Shown: positions 1 to 11,988 of the stretch, in pieces | Layout of the letters: each line of letters starts with the position of its first letter | Numbering within the stretch: position 1 is the stretch's first letter | Assembly: GCA_026182355.1 (NCBI GenBank) | Contig: JAPFBL010000068.1 | Coordinates: 11,197,001-11,261,000 of the forward strand | DNA length: 64,000 nt | Reading direction: 5' to 3' | Source: Hermatobates lingyangjiaoensis | Taxonomy: Eukaryota; Arthropoda; Insecta; Hemiptera; Hermatobatidae | Program-made: the position numbers and the translations under genes | Notes under the pieces: generated by a model | What the model was told of the DNA's origin: nothing | Database searches by the model: none | What the model saw: only the letters and a program-made list of their open reading frames with translations

Positions 1-139
1 ATACAAGGGATCACAAAAACTATGGAGAATGTTAATTATATGGTATTAATAGGCCAGTATTTGGCCTATGTGTGTTCTCTCGTGATACTGCCTCTCCAAC
101 CTAACCTAACCTCAATCGTTAATTATTATTTATTTAGTA

Positions 140-410
140 AGGAGCCAAGAATAAAGTGTCATTTGCCTAGGTGCTCGCCTCTAGACTGGTAGATCGGAGG
201 TTCGATACCCACTCAAATTTGACTGTGAATTATTGGTTGATTGCTTTGCTGATATTAACTAAAATTAATTCAGACACCAAGGGTGGATGGTGGTCACACT
301 TACAAAAACAAAACCAGTCAATTGAGGGTAAAGATTGCCTAAAGTGATGAGGCGTTCCCTTCATGTCTGCAAACACTAGGCCACATATACACCTTAAATC
401 AATTCAGTAA
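140..410 (+). repeat. tRNA-derived SINE-like repeat
   Basis: A box-A-like stretch (TTGCCTAGGTGCTCG, about 168) is followed about 35 bp later by a box-B-like GGTTCGATACCC (about 199-210), the spacing of an internal RNA polymerase III promoter. A non-tRNA body then runs to about 410. This is a SINE layout rather than a functional tRNA, because no acceptor stem closes. It lies in the IFT122 intron upstream of the first visible exon. Borders are approximate. Confidence 0.45.
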
Positions 411-769
411 ATGGAATTATTACAGTATTTTCAGTTAAGTACTGATAAATAATAAATGTCATTATTTTTCTGCTATACTACATTTTTTTATTAAAATTTA
501 TTTATTAGTTTTGTTATTTTATTTTTGAATTAATTTATTTAGATTTATTAATTCATATCAGTAACATTCAAAAAGAATTTAAGTATCATCTTTCCTTCTT
601 AAAAAAAACTTATTTTAATATGTTAAGTGTTTACCTTTGGTTAAAATTATTTTAGTATTTTTAAATCTTATTTTAATAAATTTTCTAAACATAGGTTTTA
701 ATTGTTAAAAAAAGGATATAAATCATTAACTTATGCTGAATATAAAGGTATTGTTTTATATTATTTCAG

Positions 770-872
770 GGAGTCTGAAGAACTGGAGTTAGAAAAGCTG
801 GTGTCTAAGTTCAGGCAGTACGATAAAACTGCCTCCATATATTATGCGTACAACACTATTCACAGATATCTA
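770..872 (+). CDS. IFT122: IFT122 exon a (first visible)
   Basis: The acceptor TTATTTCAG ends at 769 and the donor GTAAGT begins at 873. Its first base completes a split codon, so an upstream exon must exist outside or far left in the window. It encodes ESEELELEKLVSKFRQYDKT and the following YYAYNTIHRYL, part of the helical repeat region. Confidence 0.85.
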
Positions 873-3800
873 GTAAGTATGAAAAGTATACAAGAGTCTT
901 TTATGTAAAATAATTTGTCTTTTTTATTTCTCTAGGGTCGAGAAAACCTTTGATTAAATTTATCTTCAAATTAACTCCGAAAGAATGGTGTTACTATTCA
1001 TACAATTTTTTTTATACTTATTATCAGTTATGACTTCGTAGACACTATATAATAATCTAACAAAGCTTAAATTACGATATTATGACATAAATTATAACTC
1101 ACATGTGAAAAATTAAGGAGTGTGTACTTAGTGCAGCCAAAAGGTCTCTTATGTGTACTAGTAATACAAGAATGTTGTAGTAGATGTTTATTGTATCATG
1201 GGCTGTTTAAATAAGCAATATTATTATTTGAGGGTGACTATAGCACTGCGTCTAAAAAAAAAAAAAACTATTGTACTTCCTCTCATCTGTACTAAAGTAC
1301 CCCAGCAGTTAGCTTCAACGCCTCCAAGAAGATCAGTACTTTTGTGGTTCCAGCTGTAAAAGTTTTTCTATGGTTTGTTGAGTGTCCCGAAGCACCTACC
1401 TCTGTGCAGCAAAGTTGTCTTACAGTCAGTCAGCAGATGCAACGGTGTTTCTTCCTTTTCTTTGCAGAATCTGCACACACCATCATTGATAATGTCCCTA
1501 CGTTTCGGGAGAAAGTAACTTCCTTTCTCCTTCTTCGGGTCCTGAGGTGCACTTGTGGGAGGCTGGCCCCCACTAGTTAGTGCTTTTGGATCCTCTGGGC
1601 TTCCGGAGGATGGTCTCTGAACTTCATTCTCCTCACAGGGGAAAGTCCCTGAAGCTCTATCTGTGATATTTTGTCCACTCCGCCAGAGCACCGCATACCG
1701 GAGTAAGGCTATTTACTCAAGGGGGTCGCTTTTTACCCTTGAGGCTCCATTCATAATACAGTAACCCCTGTATCATCATCCTTCGGCAAGGATCGCATAA
1801 CACTCAGCTTGGGGCTGGGATAAAAGGAGGGGAATTGGTGTTTAGGAAGGATGTGAAAACGAAGGTGGTCAGGTCCAGCCCCTGATCACCTTCTCCTCCT
1901 CTTTTGTTTGTCCCTGCGTATAGCAGGTTAACAGGGTAGCCTCGTGAAGGCCGAAAGTCGGAGTTGAATGTTAGAGGCTACTTGAGTCGCTTAATCACTC
2001 CATTACTACCCCAAATAAGCAATAAGGAATAAATATGTTTCGGGGCTTGATCAAGATCTCTGTGGGATTCAAAGGTACTAGTAACTTTTAGTGGCTTAGA
2101 GGACCTAAGTTCTACTACTTAATACTTACGAGTATTCTTAATACAGGAGGTGAGAAAGTAGGTGTATATGATTACTGTTAGCTGCTATTATAGGTTGGTG
2201 TTCATTAAGATTATAAATGTTTATTGACTATAAATTGGTAGGCTACAGTTAAGAATTTTCCATTGTTAATTATAATTTAAATTATATGAACAATTATTAG
2301 TTTTATTGGTAAAAGCAACATTATTATTGAAGTTACTTTTCTTATTATTTTGTGTATATAACAAGTTGTTTTATATAGTTAGGGTTAAACTTATATATCG
2401 ATTTTTTATTTTTAAATGTTAATGTTGAATATTGGGTGATTAAGACAAAGTCTTCACATAAATCTTCTTTTAATCAGAGAATTTTTATTTTATTTCATTT
2501 TAGTACAACTATAGAATTAATGTTTCAAATATTCTCATTTATATATTTGTAATTTTTTCCATTGTTTACTTTTATCTGACAAATGAAATATATTCTATTT
2601 TCAGTATGTACTAAGTCGTTGTGCTTGTGAATTTTAGGAAGAACCATTCACATCATATCAACCAGAATCATTGTTCAACTTGGCGAGGTACTTAATGCAA
2701 GAAGTAAAGAATGTCAGACCACCCGGAGTGTCTATGTTGTATCCTTGTTCTATACGATAAATGTCAGGATATTCAAGATTATTGGTGGTGAGAGGCACAC
2801 AGGCCCCCCATACTGACCTTGCAGTAAGACACAGTTAGGAAAACCTACTACAGAGAGGTCCTCCTGGACAAAGGTAGAGTTAAGACATCAAATGTCCGAG
2901 TGGTCTCTACCTACCCTTAGTGAGGCATTATCCCACTGGTATCTATTTATTTGCTATGCTTTCCCAAATGGCTTTATCAATCAATCTATAGAATATATGA
3001 AAAATGATTAACAATAGATACTGTAACAGAAATTTGATGATACAATGAAAATTCGCATAAACGAAAAAGGCAGAAACATTTAAATCATTTAACAGCGCCT
3101 CAAATTTTAAATTTCAAATATCATTGTAAAAGTATTAGTTTTCTTATTGCTAATAAGAAAAATGAAATTAATTTTTCGAAAGTATCTGATGAATAATATG
3201 AATTACATATTGCAAAGAAATAATAAAAACAGTATGGATTAAATCGTCAGTAAGTAACAACTATATTATTATTATGGGGAACATGGCGACTGTTCCCCAT
3301 AAATTTATTTATTGTTTCCTCTAAAAAATATTTTACAAAAATCTTATTTAGTTTCCAATAGAAATAGCATTAGGTACTTCATCTTTTAACATTACTAACG
3401 ATTTAAAGTGAGTGAAAGTAATATGTCCATTGTTTATGTTAGAAAGAAAGGTAATTGCTGCAAGTACTGCAGCATTAGTACAAACCCCAGTTTTCCAATA
3501 TTCATCTAACATCTCTATGAAAATTTCGTTAACTTTAAGAAAAATTGTTTTATTTTCATGTGTTCTTCTGATTGCCTTCAAAGGAGTAAGTTTTCATGAA
3601 CAATAATAATGATTTAGTTCCTGACCCAAACTTATAATTGTGTCACACTTGTCGTATCTGTAATTTCATCTAGTTGGGCTACATATTTTCCAACTCCCTT
3701 TTATCTTTTAATTAGTTTGGTAAAATTGATCTTCGCTATTTTTTTAAAATTCAACTGGTTACAGTTTTCCTTAATTCTTTTAAATATTTTCGGCGATAGA

Positions 3801-6800
3801 TAATTGCAGTCATTCTGGCAGCTATGAATAGAGCAAGTTCTTCACAGTTTGTAAATGTTTTTTTTCCAGTCAGGTTTCATAAGATGCTTGTAAGTGTTTT
3901 GAATTACAATAAGATGTGTAAGGTTTTTGCTGAAAGACGCAACATATCAATTCTCGTCATAATCACATCAGCTAGTCTTAATAGATCAGATGTCACTCAA
4001 TATAGTTAACTGAAAATACACAATTATACATTCAATAAATGAAACCAATATGTGACGTTGTAATTCCAACGCCTCTCACCATCATGGGAATTTTGAAATC
4101 AACCCATCCACTGTCATAGGATTTGTCAGTGATAGCCAAATGACTGCAAATATCAAATTACTGCATTTACTCTCAACCGTTTTTAGGATTAATATATTTC
4201 TTTACGAGGTTGTACGCCAACAATTACGTGATTTAAAAAGATAAGAAATATAAAATTAGCATATTATGTAAAGAAAATGTTCATATTATTTTAAGACTGT
4301 TCCCCAAGTATAGGAATGCATATATAAATGTAGAAGCACCACAATCACAAATGAATTCACGAAAATAACGAAATATGCAAGACAAGTTGTAAAGCCCTTT
4401 GACGTTGTTTGTGTGAAAAAACTTAAACAACTTCAACTGTTATCGAAATTTTCTTTGACAAATAGCAACCAGACTATAACAAAGGATCCTGAGATTATTT
4501 TTATCTATAAATAAGTTTGAAATGTTGGATTCCTTAATAGAATAGCGCTATTCTCTACGCTCTGTCGAAGCAGGCCAGACACCTAGGTGCTTACAAACTT
4601 GCCAGGCAAGTCTTTGACCGGATGCACCAACTTCGAATTCCTCCTCAGTTCCAGGTCAGTTATTTATAGAAATAGTTTGAAAAGTACTTTTCTTGTTTTG
4701 TATTGTTAATATAGAAATTTTGGGAGATTAAAAAAAATTGCAGAAAATCAAAATAGGCTTATAGAAACTATAAATGCTAGCCGACTCGAAGTAAAATGAA
4801 TCGTAGATGACAATCTTGATTTGTTTTAATTTTAAAAGAAAGTTTTTAAAATTTTATTTAGTTAATTGATTATTTTAAAGTCAAACATTTGGTTTGTAAA
4901 TATAGCAGGTTTTAAATATAATTTTAACAGCGTTACTATAAGTAAAATGGCATTTGAGAAAATATTGAAACCATATGAACATATACAAATTTGAATGGTT
5001 ATTGTTGAAAACATTGCACCAGAAGTAAACATATCAGTGATAGCAGCTGATAAATACTTCAGTTACTGAAACAGATAAATTAAACAATTGTTTATGTTAA
5101 AATTGTTTTTATCCTCTTATGTAGTTAACTTTAAATGTGATCACTGTGAACAGGAATACGTTGACACTAGCACATTACTAAGTCGAGCGAAGCCCTACCA
5201 CGATAGTGAAGATCTCTTGGTCCTATGTTATCGCTGCTCCACGTACAACCCCCTCATGCCTCCACAGACGGCTCTTCCCAACTCTTGTACTAACTGCCGA
5301 CAGCCCTTCGTTCATTCATTCGTCACTTTCGGTTAGTCTCTTTAATATTAACATTTACGGAAATTCATGCCATGATTTAAGAAATTGGTAGATATTAAAA
5401 ATATTTTAGCATTTACACTTTTAATGAAAATATTAAATCTGAGTGGATTGAACATTTTTAAATCCTGTGTTATGTTATCCTAGTTTTACCAAAGATTAAA
5501 TTATAATACTTTTTTCCTCATTTATTCATTGATGCTATATATTTTTGATCGAGTCATTCCTAAATGATATTATTTGTAAAAATTAGAAGTTCTTCCTCTG
5601 GTGGAATTCGTATTAGAGAACGGCTTGACTGATGCGGAAGCTGTAAGACTGCTAGAGAATGATCCTCCCGAAGCTGAGACCTCTGCCTGGAGCCAGAGCA
5701 TCGACAAAGAAGTGCAAGCCATGCGACTCAATGAGTCAGCCCCTACCTTGTTAGACCCTTTCACTGACTCAATGCTCACCTTCCAGGTATGAGAAAACTC
5801 TTTTTTTTTAAAAAAAAAAAATAAAATACCATCTTCGCAACTATTTAAATATTTCACAAATTACCTACTTAGAGCTTATCAAACAGATTTGTTATATTTT
5901 CAGCTTTTGAAGTTTGAGATCATTATTGTTGACATATCATAATTTGTTTTTTTAATTACAACCAAACAGTAATAATTAATCAATAATAAGTAGAAGCCGA
6001 TAAAATTACAAAGTTAAGTGTATATTGTTGACCGTAAATATGTTTCTTTGTGTCCAACGTCCACACATGTAGACTTTCAGCTTCACTCTGCTCTAGGAGT
6101 GGGAAATATGACTCATTTCTTAATAATCACCCGTTTTAGTTATGGGTGAACCACATTACTTGGTTGATTCTACATCCGCAATTCTAAATTTTGCCTTACT
6201 CAAGTTAATTCGAGTAGGTACCTTTAACGAGTACCACGGTATCATCCATACTCGAGACCTGCTCCTTTACGTCCTCTCCGAGGGTCAGTATGCATAAGGT
6301 TTTCCATCACCCAGATGAAAAAAATGTACAGTGTACTACACCACACTTGACACCTTACTTAAAATAATATTACTAATTTTTCTGCCGTCAGAGCTGATGT
6401 CATAATGAAAGAAATATAATTCTGAAGAAGTTAAGGTACTTACTATAACTTTAAATATTCCCTAAACAATGTCCTCCAAGTTCTTTTTGTTTTACTTTCC
6501 TGTCAATATTGAGCACACATGTATTGCATTGTCATTGTAATTTTTGGATGACTGCATTGTAATTTATAACAATCCTTCATTTAAGTTTGGTTTTATATGA
6601 ATATGTTTAAATAGATCTTGAATTAATGATTGTGGTGGATATTTTGGTAATACTAAAATATCTTAGGCAACAGATGTGGAGAATTACATCTATAATATTA
6701 TTATATTTATTTATTATTTAAATAAGTTCATGAAGTCCTTTTGTTTTTTGAGTTAACAATGAAAATTATCAATGTCGAAGCAACAGTATTGTAACTTTTT

Positions 6801-9474
6801 TTATATTCAAACTAGAGAACTGTCAATGGTATTGTTGTGAGAAGCTTAAAAGTTTTTCAATAATGAAGTTTGTTTGCAGGTCTCAAAGGATGAGTTTAGT
6901 CCAGTGATAGTGACCAAACAGATGCTTGAGTGGATGGACCTAAGTAGCGTCTTGGTCCTCCGCTACCCTGCACCCTTGCCCTTTAGATACTTCAGAAATT
7001 TGATGCCAGAACTACAGGTGGCTTCCTGTCCCCACTGCTTCAAGGTTTCAAAAACAAAATATATTATGATAAAATGGATAACAGAAAAAGTTTGTTTCAT
7101 CAAATTAATTTGTTTATATTTCTAATATAAATTGTTAAATGTCCTACAATTTCCAAATTTGAAGGAGATGTACTAGGATCGTACTAATAGTTTTATTATA
7201 TAGTTGAACAATTGAAGACTACAGCAGCACTAGTGTGCAATTGAAGACTACCATTCCAGAGAGTTTGGTCATCCCTTGCAATAAGTTCCTATCCCGATAC
7301 TCGGGAATCAGTCCGAACGAAAGTACCACTATTCCAGCTGAGCTTACACAGTCCTAATCCACTAGTAGAGGCTCAAAACTCCATCTCACCATATTACTCT
7401 CCAAGCAGTGAAGAAGAAGACTCTATTTCCTACACAGCGACTAATATCGTTGGCCAACACGTGACAAGCTCAGACGCCAAAGTACCTGATGCTATGCCTG
7501 TCTCTGCGGGACCGATAATTTTTAATCTACATTCTGGTGATACGAACCGGAACGGGTTCTACTAAATTTTTTGCTGTTTCTACTAAGCCAGGAAGGACAA
7601 TGGCTTAATTTACCACTTGCAGAGCCCTCCGTCTTTAGCCTTGAGCTATCCAAATGGGACTGCCCTTTTCCCCGCGGCAAGACGTAGAAATTAGATAGGC
7701 AATTAGAAATCAGCAGGTCTACAGCAAAATGAGGAGTATATGGATTTCTTAAGTCAATAATAATAGTTTCTCCTAAATCAATTTTATTTCAAAAGGGATA
7801 AAAATTCAGGAACTTCTTCAAGAGTACAGTAACATGTGGTTTTCGCCACATCACGAGAACCAACCGTCCGCTCACTAATGATACACGACGAAACGGTCCA
7901 CGTGAAGTGCCCAAGGTGGATCTCGCGGAGTCGGGCTTCCACGACCTACATCAACAAAAGCTTTTAAGCTCATGCCCGTTAGTCTCCAAAAAGGACTGAG
8001 GGTTACTTGATGATACGGTTGATCAAGGATTACAGTGGAAAAATTTAAATTGAAAAATACAAGGGTTAACAGTTAATAGCGAATTGAGAGATAGCAAAGG
8101 TTAGGTTAGTTAGGGAAAGAGTCAGAGGTAGCAACAAAAGGTGCAGAGAGAAATTAGGAGAAGCATCCAGACAATAGCCCACCGCGACAGATCCTTGTCC
8201 GCCACAAACAAGCCACAACTAGCCACGTCCGAATAAATCATATGCCTGATAGTCTCTATGGAGACTGTTGGTTACTTAATGAAAGGGATCATCAAAGATT
8301 ACAGGGGAAAATAAAAGGAAGAATACAAGGGTAACAGTTTATAAAGAGGGAGAAGAGGTAGCAAACGATAGGTAAGTAATGGAAGGAGACGGAGATTACA
8401 AAAGAAGGGATGCAGAGAAGGAAGTAGAAACATTCCGGCGGTAGCCAGGCTGGGCAGACCACCACAAACCAGCCACAACAGCTCCGCCCTTATGCATATG
8501 ACTAGTAGTCTCTTAGAGACTGGTAGTTTCGCAGGGGCAGAACAAGTCTTGAAAAAGACAGGCACAAAGCCGGAAGAAGAAAAAAATGCCCGGAACCCCC
8601 CCCCCCCCCCCCCAGACCAACGCGAGACTGAGTGGCCTTGCCACCAGCATATACTAGCCCAGCCAGGGACTCCAGTAGCAGCTAAAGCCACTGTTGTGAC
8701 CACAACGAATAGTACCTGTTACCTACAAGGGCGGACAGCCCCGTGACCATCGCGCAGACAGGCAGGCTTGCTACCCCGGACGCCGGACCAGGCAAGCACT
8801 CCGACCAGGTTGTGCCTTTCTTAGTTCAAGCCATTATTTAGGCATGTTAAGCCCCCCCACCACGACAAGGTGAAGGCACGTCGGGGGGGAGTGTACGCTG
8901 TACCACAACTGAAATTGTGACCACTAGAGTTAGCCCTCAGAGAGTTGTGATGTAGCTCTTATCGAGGTTACTAGTGATGGATAACTTTCTCGGTAAACTA
9001 AATACTCAAACATTCGATAGGTAAGCATATGCAAATGAAGAGTATATATACTGATCTTTTTCTTTCTAGTCACCTATAAAGCCTAGTAGGTATGGCATGA
9101 TTTAATCGTCTGTTCTAACAATGCGTGTTGTAACTATTATTTTTCGATAATCACTAATTTTATTTGCATATTTTTCTATATTCGTATGAAACCTTATGTA
9201 GTGGGTTAGTATTTATTTCATAAATTTTCTGAAAAGGTAGTTTTTGAAATATGATTTTAAACAAATTGTACAAAGAAAAATGTACATAACTCAATATGTC
9301 TGACCATGCTACTGATAGTAAAGGATAATTATCAGTTAAAATAATAATAACTATAACCTTTTGTTCCAGATATTCCATATTGATGACTTCGAGATGAAAG
9401 TCCTGGAGAAAGGCCATTGCCCGTTTTGTAAAACTGTAGAGGAAGAAAATCAAGAATTATTTGATGAAATGTAG
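770..9474 (+). CDS. IFT122: IFT122, 3' part of gene (seven exons, C-terminus)
   Basis: Intraflagellar transport protein 122 is a core IFT-A subunit that acts in retrograde ciliary transport and entry of membrane receptors into cilia. Seven plus-strand exons join in phase: 770-872, 2638-2738, 4546-4654, 5154-5331, 5587-5786, 6880-7044 and 9370-9474, ending in TAG. They encode about 319 residues. The joined protein follows the vertebrate C-terminus closely: a helical repeat part (SKFRQYDKTASIYYAYNTIH, EEPFTSYQPESLFNLARYLM), then RAKPYHDSEDLLVLCYRCS and CTNCRQPF (first paired-cysteine module), then CPHCF...GHCPFCK (second module). The N-terminal WD40 repeats and most of the helical repeats must lie left of position 1. 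Every intron is GT/AG. Introns hold LINE, SINE and other repeat debris, but no exon is damaged. An ATTAAA at 9523-9528 may be the polyadenylation signal. Identification rests on family recognition and consistent exon phases. Confidence 0.9.
1290..1700 (-). mobile_element. Non-LTR retrotransposon 3' fragment
   Basis: The minus strand reads as the tail of a non-LTR polyprotein: a CCHC-like stretch CRFCKEKEETPLHLLTDC (about 1477 down to 1424) typical of the zinc-knuckle end of R1/Jockey/I-type reverse-transcriptase proteins. A Ser/Pro-rich stretch precedes it, and the frame breaks afterwards. The region is more GC-rich than its surroundings, up to about 2000. It lies in an IFT122 intron in antisense orientation. 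Clade and borders are uncertain. Confidence 0.5.
2638..2738 (+). CDS. IFT122: IFT122 exon b
   Basis: The acceptor ATTTTAG ends at 2637. The donor is placed at GTATCC (2739) because this gives the phase required by the next exon and the family spacing. It encodes EEPFTSYQPESLFNLARYLM and then QEVKNVRPPGVSM. The 3' border is the least certain in this gene because a second GT lies 3 bp upstream. Confidence 0.8.
2745..2950. repeat. Unclassified GC-richer insert just past exon b
   Basis: Base composition shifts sharply from AT-rich intron to a stretch with a run of C (about 2803-2808) and several direct short words, then returns to AT-rich. It begins within about 10 bp of the exon b donor. This looks like an interspersed repeat. 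I see no ORF, terminal repeat or tRNA promoter. Confidence 0.25.
3348..4020. other. Intron segment, possible old transposon remnant
   Basis: The minus strand has a 77-codon open stretch (3581-3348) with conserved-looking KAIRRTHENKTIFLKVNEIF, interrupted upstream by stops. A short inverted repeat (ATGGGGAAC...GTTCCCCAT, 3275-3302) lies just left of it. It could be a transposase scrap, but I do not recognise a family. Confidence 0.15.
4546..4654 (+). CDS. IFT122: IFT122 exon c
   Basis: The acceptor AATAG ends at 4545 and the donor CCAG/GTCAGT is at 4655. It encodes ILYALSKQARHLGAYKLARQ and then VFDRMHQLRIPPQFQ, a strongly conserved block of the IFT122 helical region. No open reading frame of ordinary length marks this exon, so it is easy to miss. 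Confidence 0.85.
5154..5331 (+). CDS. IFT122: IFT122 exon d (first cysteine module)
   Basis: The acceptor GAACAG ends at 5153 and the donor G/GTTAGT is at 5332. It encodes RAKPYHDSEDLLVLCYRCST and NSCTNCRQPF. CYRC and CTNC form a paired-cysteine zinc-binding module. The exon ends in phase 1. Confidence 0.9.
5587..5786 (+). CDS. IFT122: IFT122 exon e
   Basis: The acceptor AATTAG ends at 5586 and the donor CCAG/GTATGA is at 5787. It encodes VLPLVEFVLENGLTDAEAVR, an acidic linker, and LLDPFTDSMLTFQ. Its first two bases complete the split Glu codon from exon d. Confidence 0.9.
6060..6330 (+). repeat. Interspersed repeat, copy 1
   Basis: This intronic segment shares the order of short blocks with 61070-61270: CACCCGTTTTAGTTATGGG, then GATTCTACATC, then ACTCAAG, then a TTTTCCAT block. 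A shorter piece of the same start lies at 12934-12975. No ORF or terminal repeats are seen, so this may be a SINE or MITE family. Confidence 0.4.
6880..7044 (+). CDS. IFT122: IFT122 exon f
   Basis: The acceptor TTTGCAG ends at 6879 and the donor CAAG/GTTTCA is at 7045. It is 55 whole codons, encoding VSKDEFSPVIVTKQMLEWMD through ASCPHCFK. CPHC is the first half of the terminal cysteine pair. Confidence 0.9.
7190..9050 (+). mobile_element. Unclassified transposon-like insert in last IFT122 intron
   Basis: The stretch is clearly more GC-rich than its flanks. It carries open but broken coding-like pieces (for example SPSSEEEDSISYTATNIVG, around 7405-7460), a 110-bp block at 7845-7955 that recurs at 36403-36512, an internal duplication (about 7970-8240 and 8241-8495) and a run of 18 C (8596-8613). 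About 8820-8900 is also C/G-rich. These features suggest one or more retroelement remnants. I see no long terminal repeats or enzyme motif, so the class is open. Confidence 0.4.
7970..8495 (+). repeat. Diverged tandem duplication (~260 bp unit)
   Basis: Two units follow each other: each opens with a GTTAGTCTC- or GATAGTCTC-like block, then GGTTACTTGATGA or GGTTACTTAATGA, GATTACAG, ATACAAGGGT(T)AACAG, GCAGAGA and CCACAAAC.AGCCACAAC. The second unit is followed by a third start near 8500. It lies inside the GC-rich insert. Confidence 0.55.
9370..9474 (+). CDS. IFT122: IFT122 last coding exon
   Basis: The acceptor TTCCAG ends at 9369, and 35 codons end in TAG at 9472-9474. It encodes IFHIDDFEMKVLEKGHCPFC, whose CPFC pair completes the terminal zinc module, followed by an acidic tail KTVEEENQELFDEM. 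It lies after a 2.3-kb intron filled with repeat sequence. Confidence 0.9.
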   Translation: MFHIDDFEMKVLEKGHCPFCKTVEEENQELFDEM

Positions 9475-9522
9475 CAATAAGTTTAGGTATTGGTTATTAC
9501 TCTAAGGAAATTATTCTATGTT

Positions 9523-9528
9523 ATTAAA
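9523..9528 (+). terminator. Possible IFT122 polyadenylation signal
   Basis: ATTAAA lies 49 bp after the stop and is followed by a T-rich run. In such AT-rich DNA this hexamer is common, so the call is weak. Confidence 0.25.
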
Positions 9529-9529
9529 A

Positions 9530-11980
9530 TGTCTTTTTTTTAATATTAGCTTTCAAAAAGTCTTACAGAGACTCAAATCGCAAGCGAAAATATTTCTGAT
9601 ATTAAATACAAAAAAAAGGCGATTAATTAATTTACTGGGGTTACGGAATGATCCCGAACATTTTAAATGTGGAAAGTAAATTTTGAACATCAAATGAGAT
9701 GATGAAAGAACAGGTGTGCATTATTGCTCTGCAAATAGATATAATTAGAAAGTAAAGGTTAAATATGGCTTACGAGCGACCCTATCAATCACATTCAACA
9801 GTACTTCTGTAAAATATTATGAGTAAATTTAAAACTTTACAAACTTAAACTGTGTTATTTACAAATTTATACAGAGTTGTAATGGTATCTATTTTTATAT
9901 TTACTTTTTTATTGTTAATAGCTTTAATTGAAACATGGAAAAACTGTCTCTTTTCTGAACTTTTACGAGTTATTTAGCTACTTTTTTAATTAAAAGATAA
10001 ACTTTAAACGAGGATTATATTACTCGTTATGATCTAACTTAACAATATATGTGAAAAATATTCTTTTTTATGCATCATGTGTAAAATAAAAAAATTATTT
10101 TCATTGGTAAAACTTTCAGAAAATGTTTTTTGATAATTTATATTAATGTAATTTGAAGGGGGAATTAAAAAAGTTGATAGTTTTGACTGGTATTATAATT
10201 TATTAAGTGAGAATTAAATTAAACAAATGATATATTAGCATACTCTTCTTCTGATTATATCTACTTTATGTTTAAAACAAAACCTTGATAGATTTCTTAA
10301 GGGGTAAATTTAGAAGCATTGATACCCAGCAAGGGTATCTGATAGAAATAACTGTGATCCTAAGTAACTGTAAATTTACATTTACACTTGAAAGCATAAC
10401 TCTAAAAGTGTTGAAATTGCCCCAATTCTTGTTGGTATAAAAAATTGTAGGAGTAAAAAAATAGAGAAAAACTAAGTAAGTTTGAAAACTTTTCAAAGAG
10501 TCTCTTATTTTTTCATTGTCGTACTTTATGTTTGCTTGTAATGTAATCTTCAAACATAGTTCTTTCTCTTATATTTATTAAAAATACTTTTGATAGAGTA
10601 GGAAAAGGTGACAAAACTATTTCTAAATATTGAATTTCTCTTTCTCAACAGTGAACAAATTTACAGTGAAAGAGAGTATGTTAATATATCAGCACTTCTT
10701 TTTTGATTAAAAGACTTTTTGTATAATGTGATTCAGCAGTAAAAAGCTTTGGTACATCAGAATTAAATGGACTGTAAAATATTTATATTCAAGCTGAAAA
10801 TCTTTTAAAATGAAATAAATTGTTTTGATTTTATAATCAAAAAGGAAACCTGTGATTGTTTTTTATTGTGATATAATTGTATGTAAGTGCTTGCAATCCG
10901 TCCTTCAAACTACTGTTTGTACCTGATAAGTGTCTCAGTTTGATTATACATAAATATGTAGTATTGTTGTATTTATATTAGTAAAACTGCTTAAATCGAT
11001 TCATTTATTTATACCTTGTCTAATACTATTCAGAAGAGAAAATATTAATCTCAAAAGGGTCACGAAGTATTCTTCAAGAGTGTAAGTAACGTAAAAAATT
11101 ATTTGAAAGAACTTTTCTATTATTTATAGTAATTAATATTCGTCATTTTATTTACAGGAAGCAAATGTAACAAAAATCTATATTAGCAAAAAAAAAATAA
11201 TTTGTAGATGCGTACTGCAATGAGGCATATATATTATTCTGAAAACTTTTTACAGCAATTGGTTCAACAATTTTTTTTATTATTTCATCTGTTCGGATGT
11301 TTCTTTCGTTTAGAGTTGATTCACGACCAGATACAAATAACTGCATGTAGATGATCGCAGACAACTTAGTTAACCACTGCTTCGACTTAGCAATCAATAC
11401 TAATTATTAACTACTGTTAATATGAAAATTGTCTGTTCTCACTTACGAAATGGGAAACTGGCATCAAATTTGTTTGGAAGGGGTCTCATTTTCCTAGTTA
11501 AGTATTAGTGTAAAATAATTTCTAAAAATTAGTTCACACATAATGAAAAAACATGTCATCTATAAGTGGTGTTTTTTCGATCACTTTAACCGGGCGTACC
11601 TCCCTGTGTCATAGGTACTAATATCTACAGTGGAGTTATTTACGTTCTTAAGTCTGTGCGGATGACTTTCAGAACTTCTAATTATGTAAAAACAGATGGT
11701 TTTAACAAAAAAAAACCTCAAAACACATAGTCGATTACATTATCTAAATCTATAGCGTTTATTCAAATTTATTTTGTGGCGTCATTTAATTTAATAAAAG
11801 TGGTATTTACATTTTTTTTCCTTTTTGACGTTCACTTGCCTGTGATGAAGTTGTTACAGTGAGTAAGTTTTCCCCAGCTTAGATCCGATAATACTTAATT
11901 TGTTTGCACTTTGTTACATTGGTGAAACTAAGACCAATTTGTTGCCAAAACGTACTTCCAGGTTTTCTCACCTTGTGTTG
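9530..11980. other. AT-rich spacer after IFT122
   Basis: This is unstructured AT-rich DNA with scattered homopolymers. Short open stretches on either strand have no recognisable motif. I see no gene here; part may be IFT122 3' untranslated sequence. Confidence 0.5.
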
Positions 11981-11988
11981 TTCTAGAG

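Noticed and set aside
95..113. AACCTAACCTAACCT-type word as telomeric repeat
   Set aside because: Only two to three units; such words are common in insect DNA and do not indicate a telomere.
140..215. tRNA gene at the left end
   Set aside because: Box B is good, but the acceptor stem is missing and a SINE-like body follows.
5570..5857. 95-codon minus-strand frame
   Set aside because: It is the antisense shadow of IFT122 exon e.
8299..8703. 134-codon minus-strand open frame
   Set aside because: It is built around the reverse of an 18-bp C run (poly-Gly) inside a repeat and resembles no protein.
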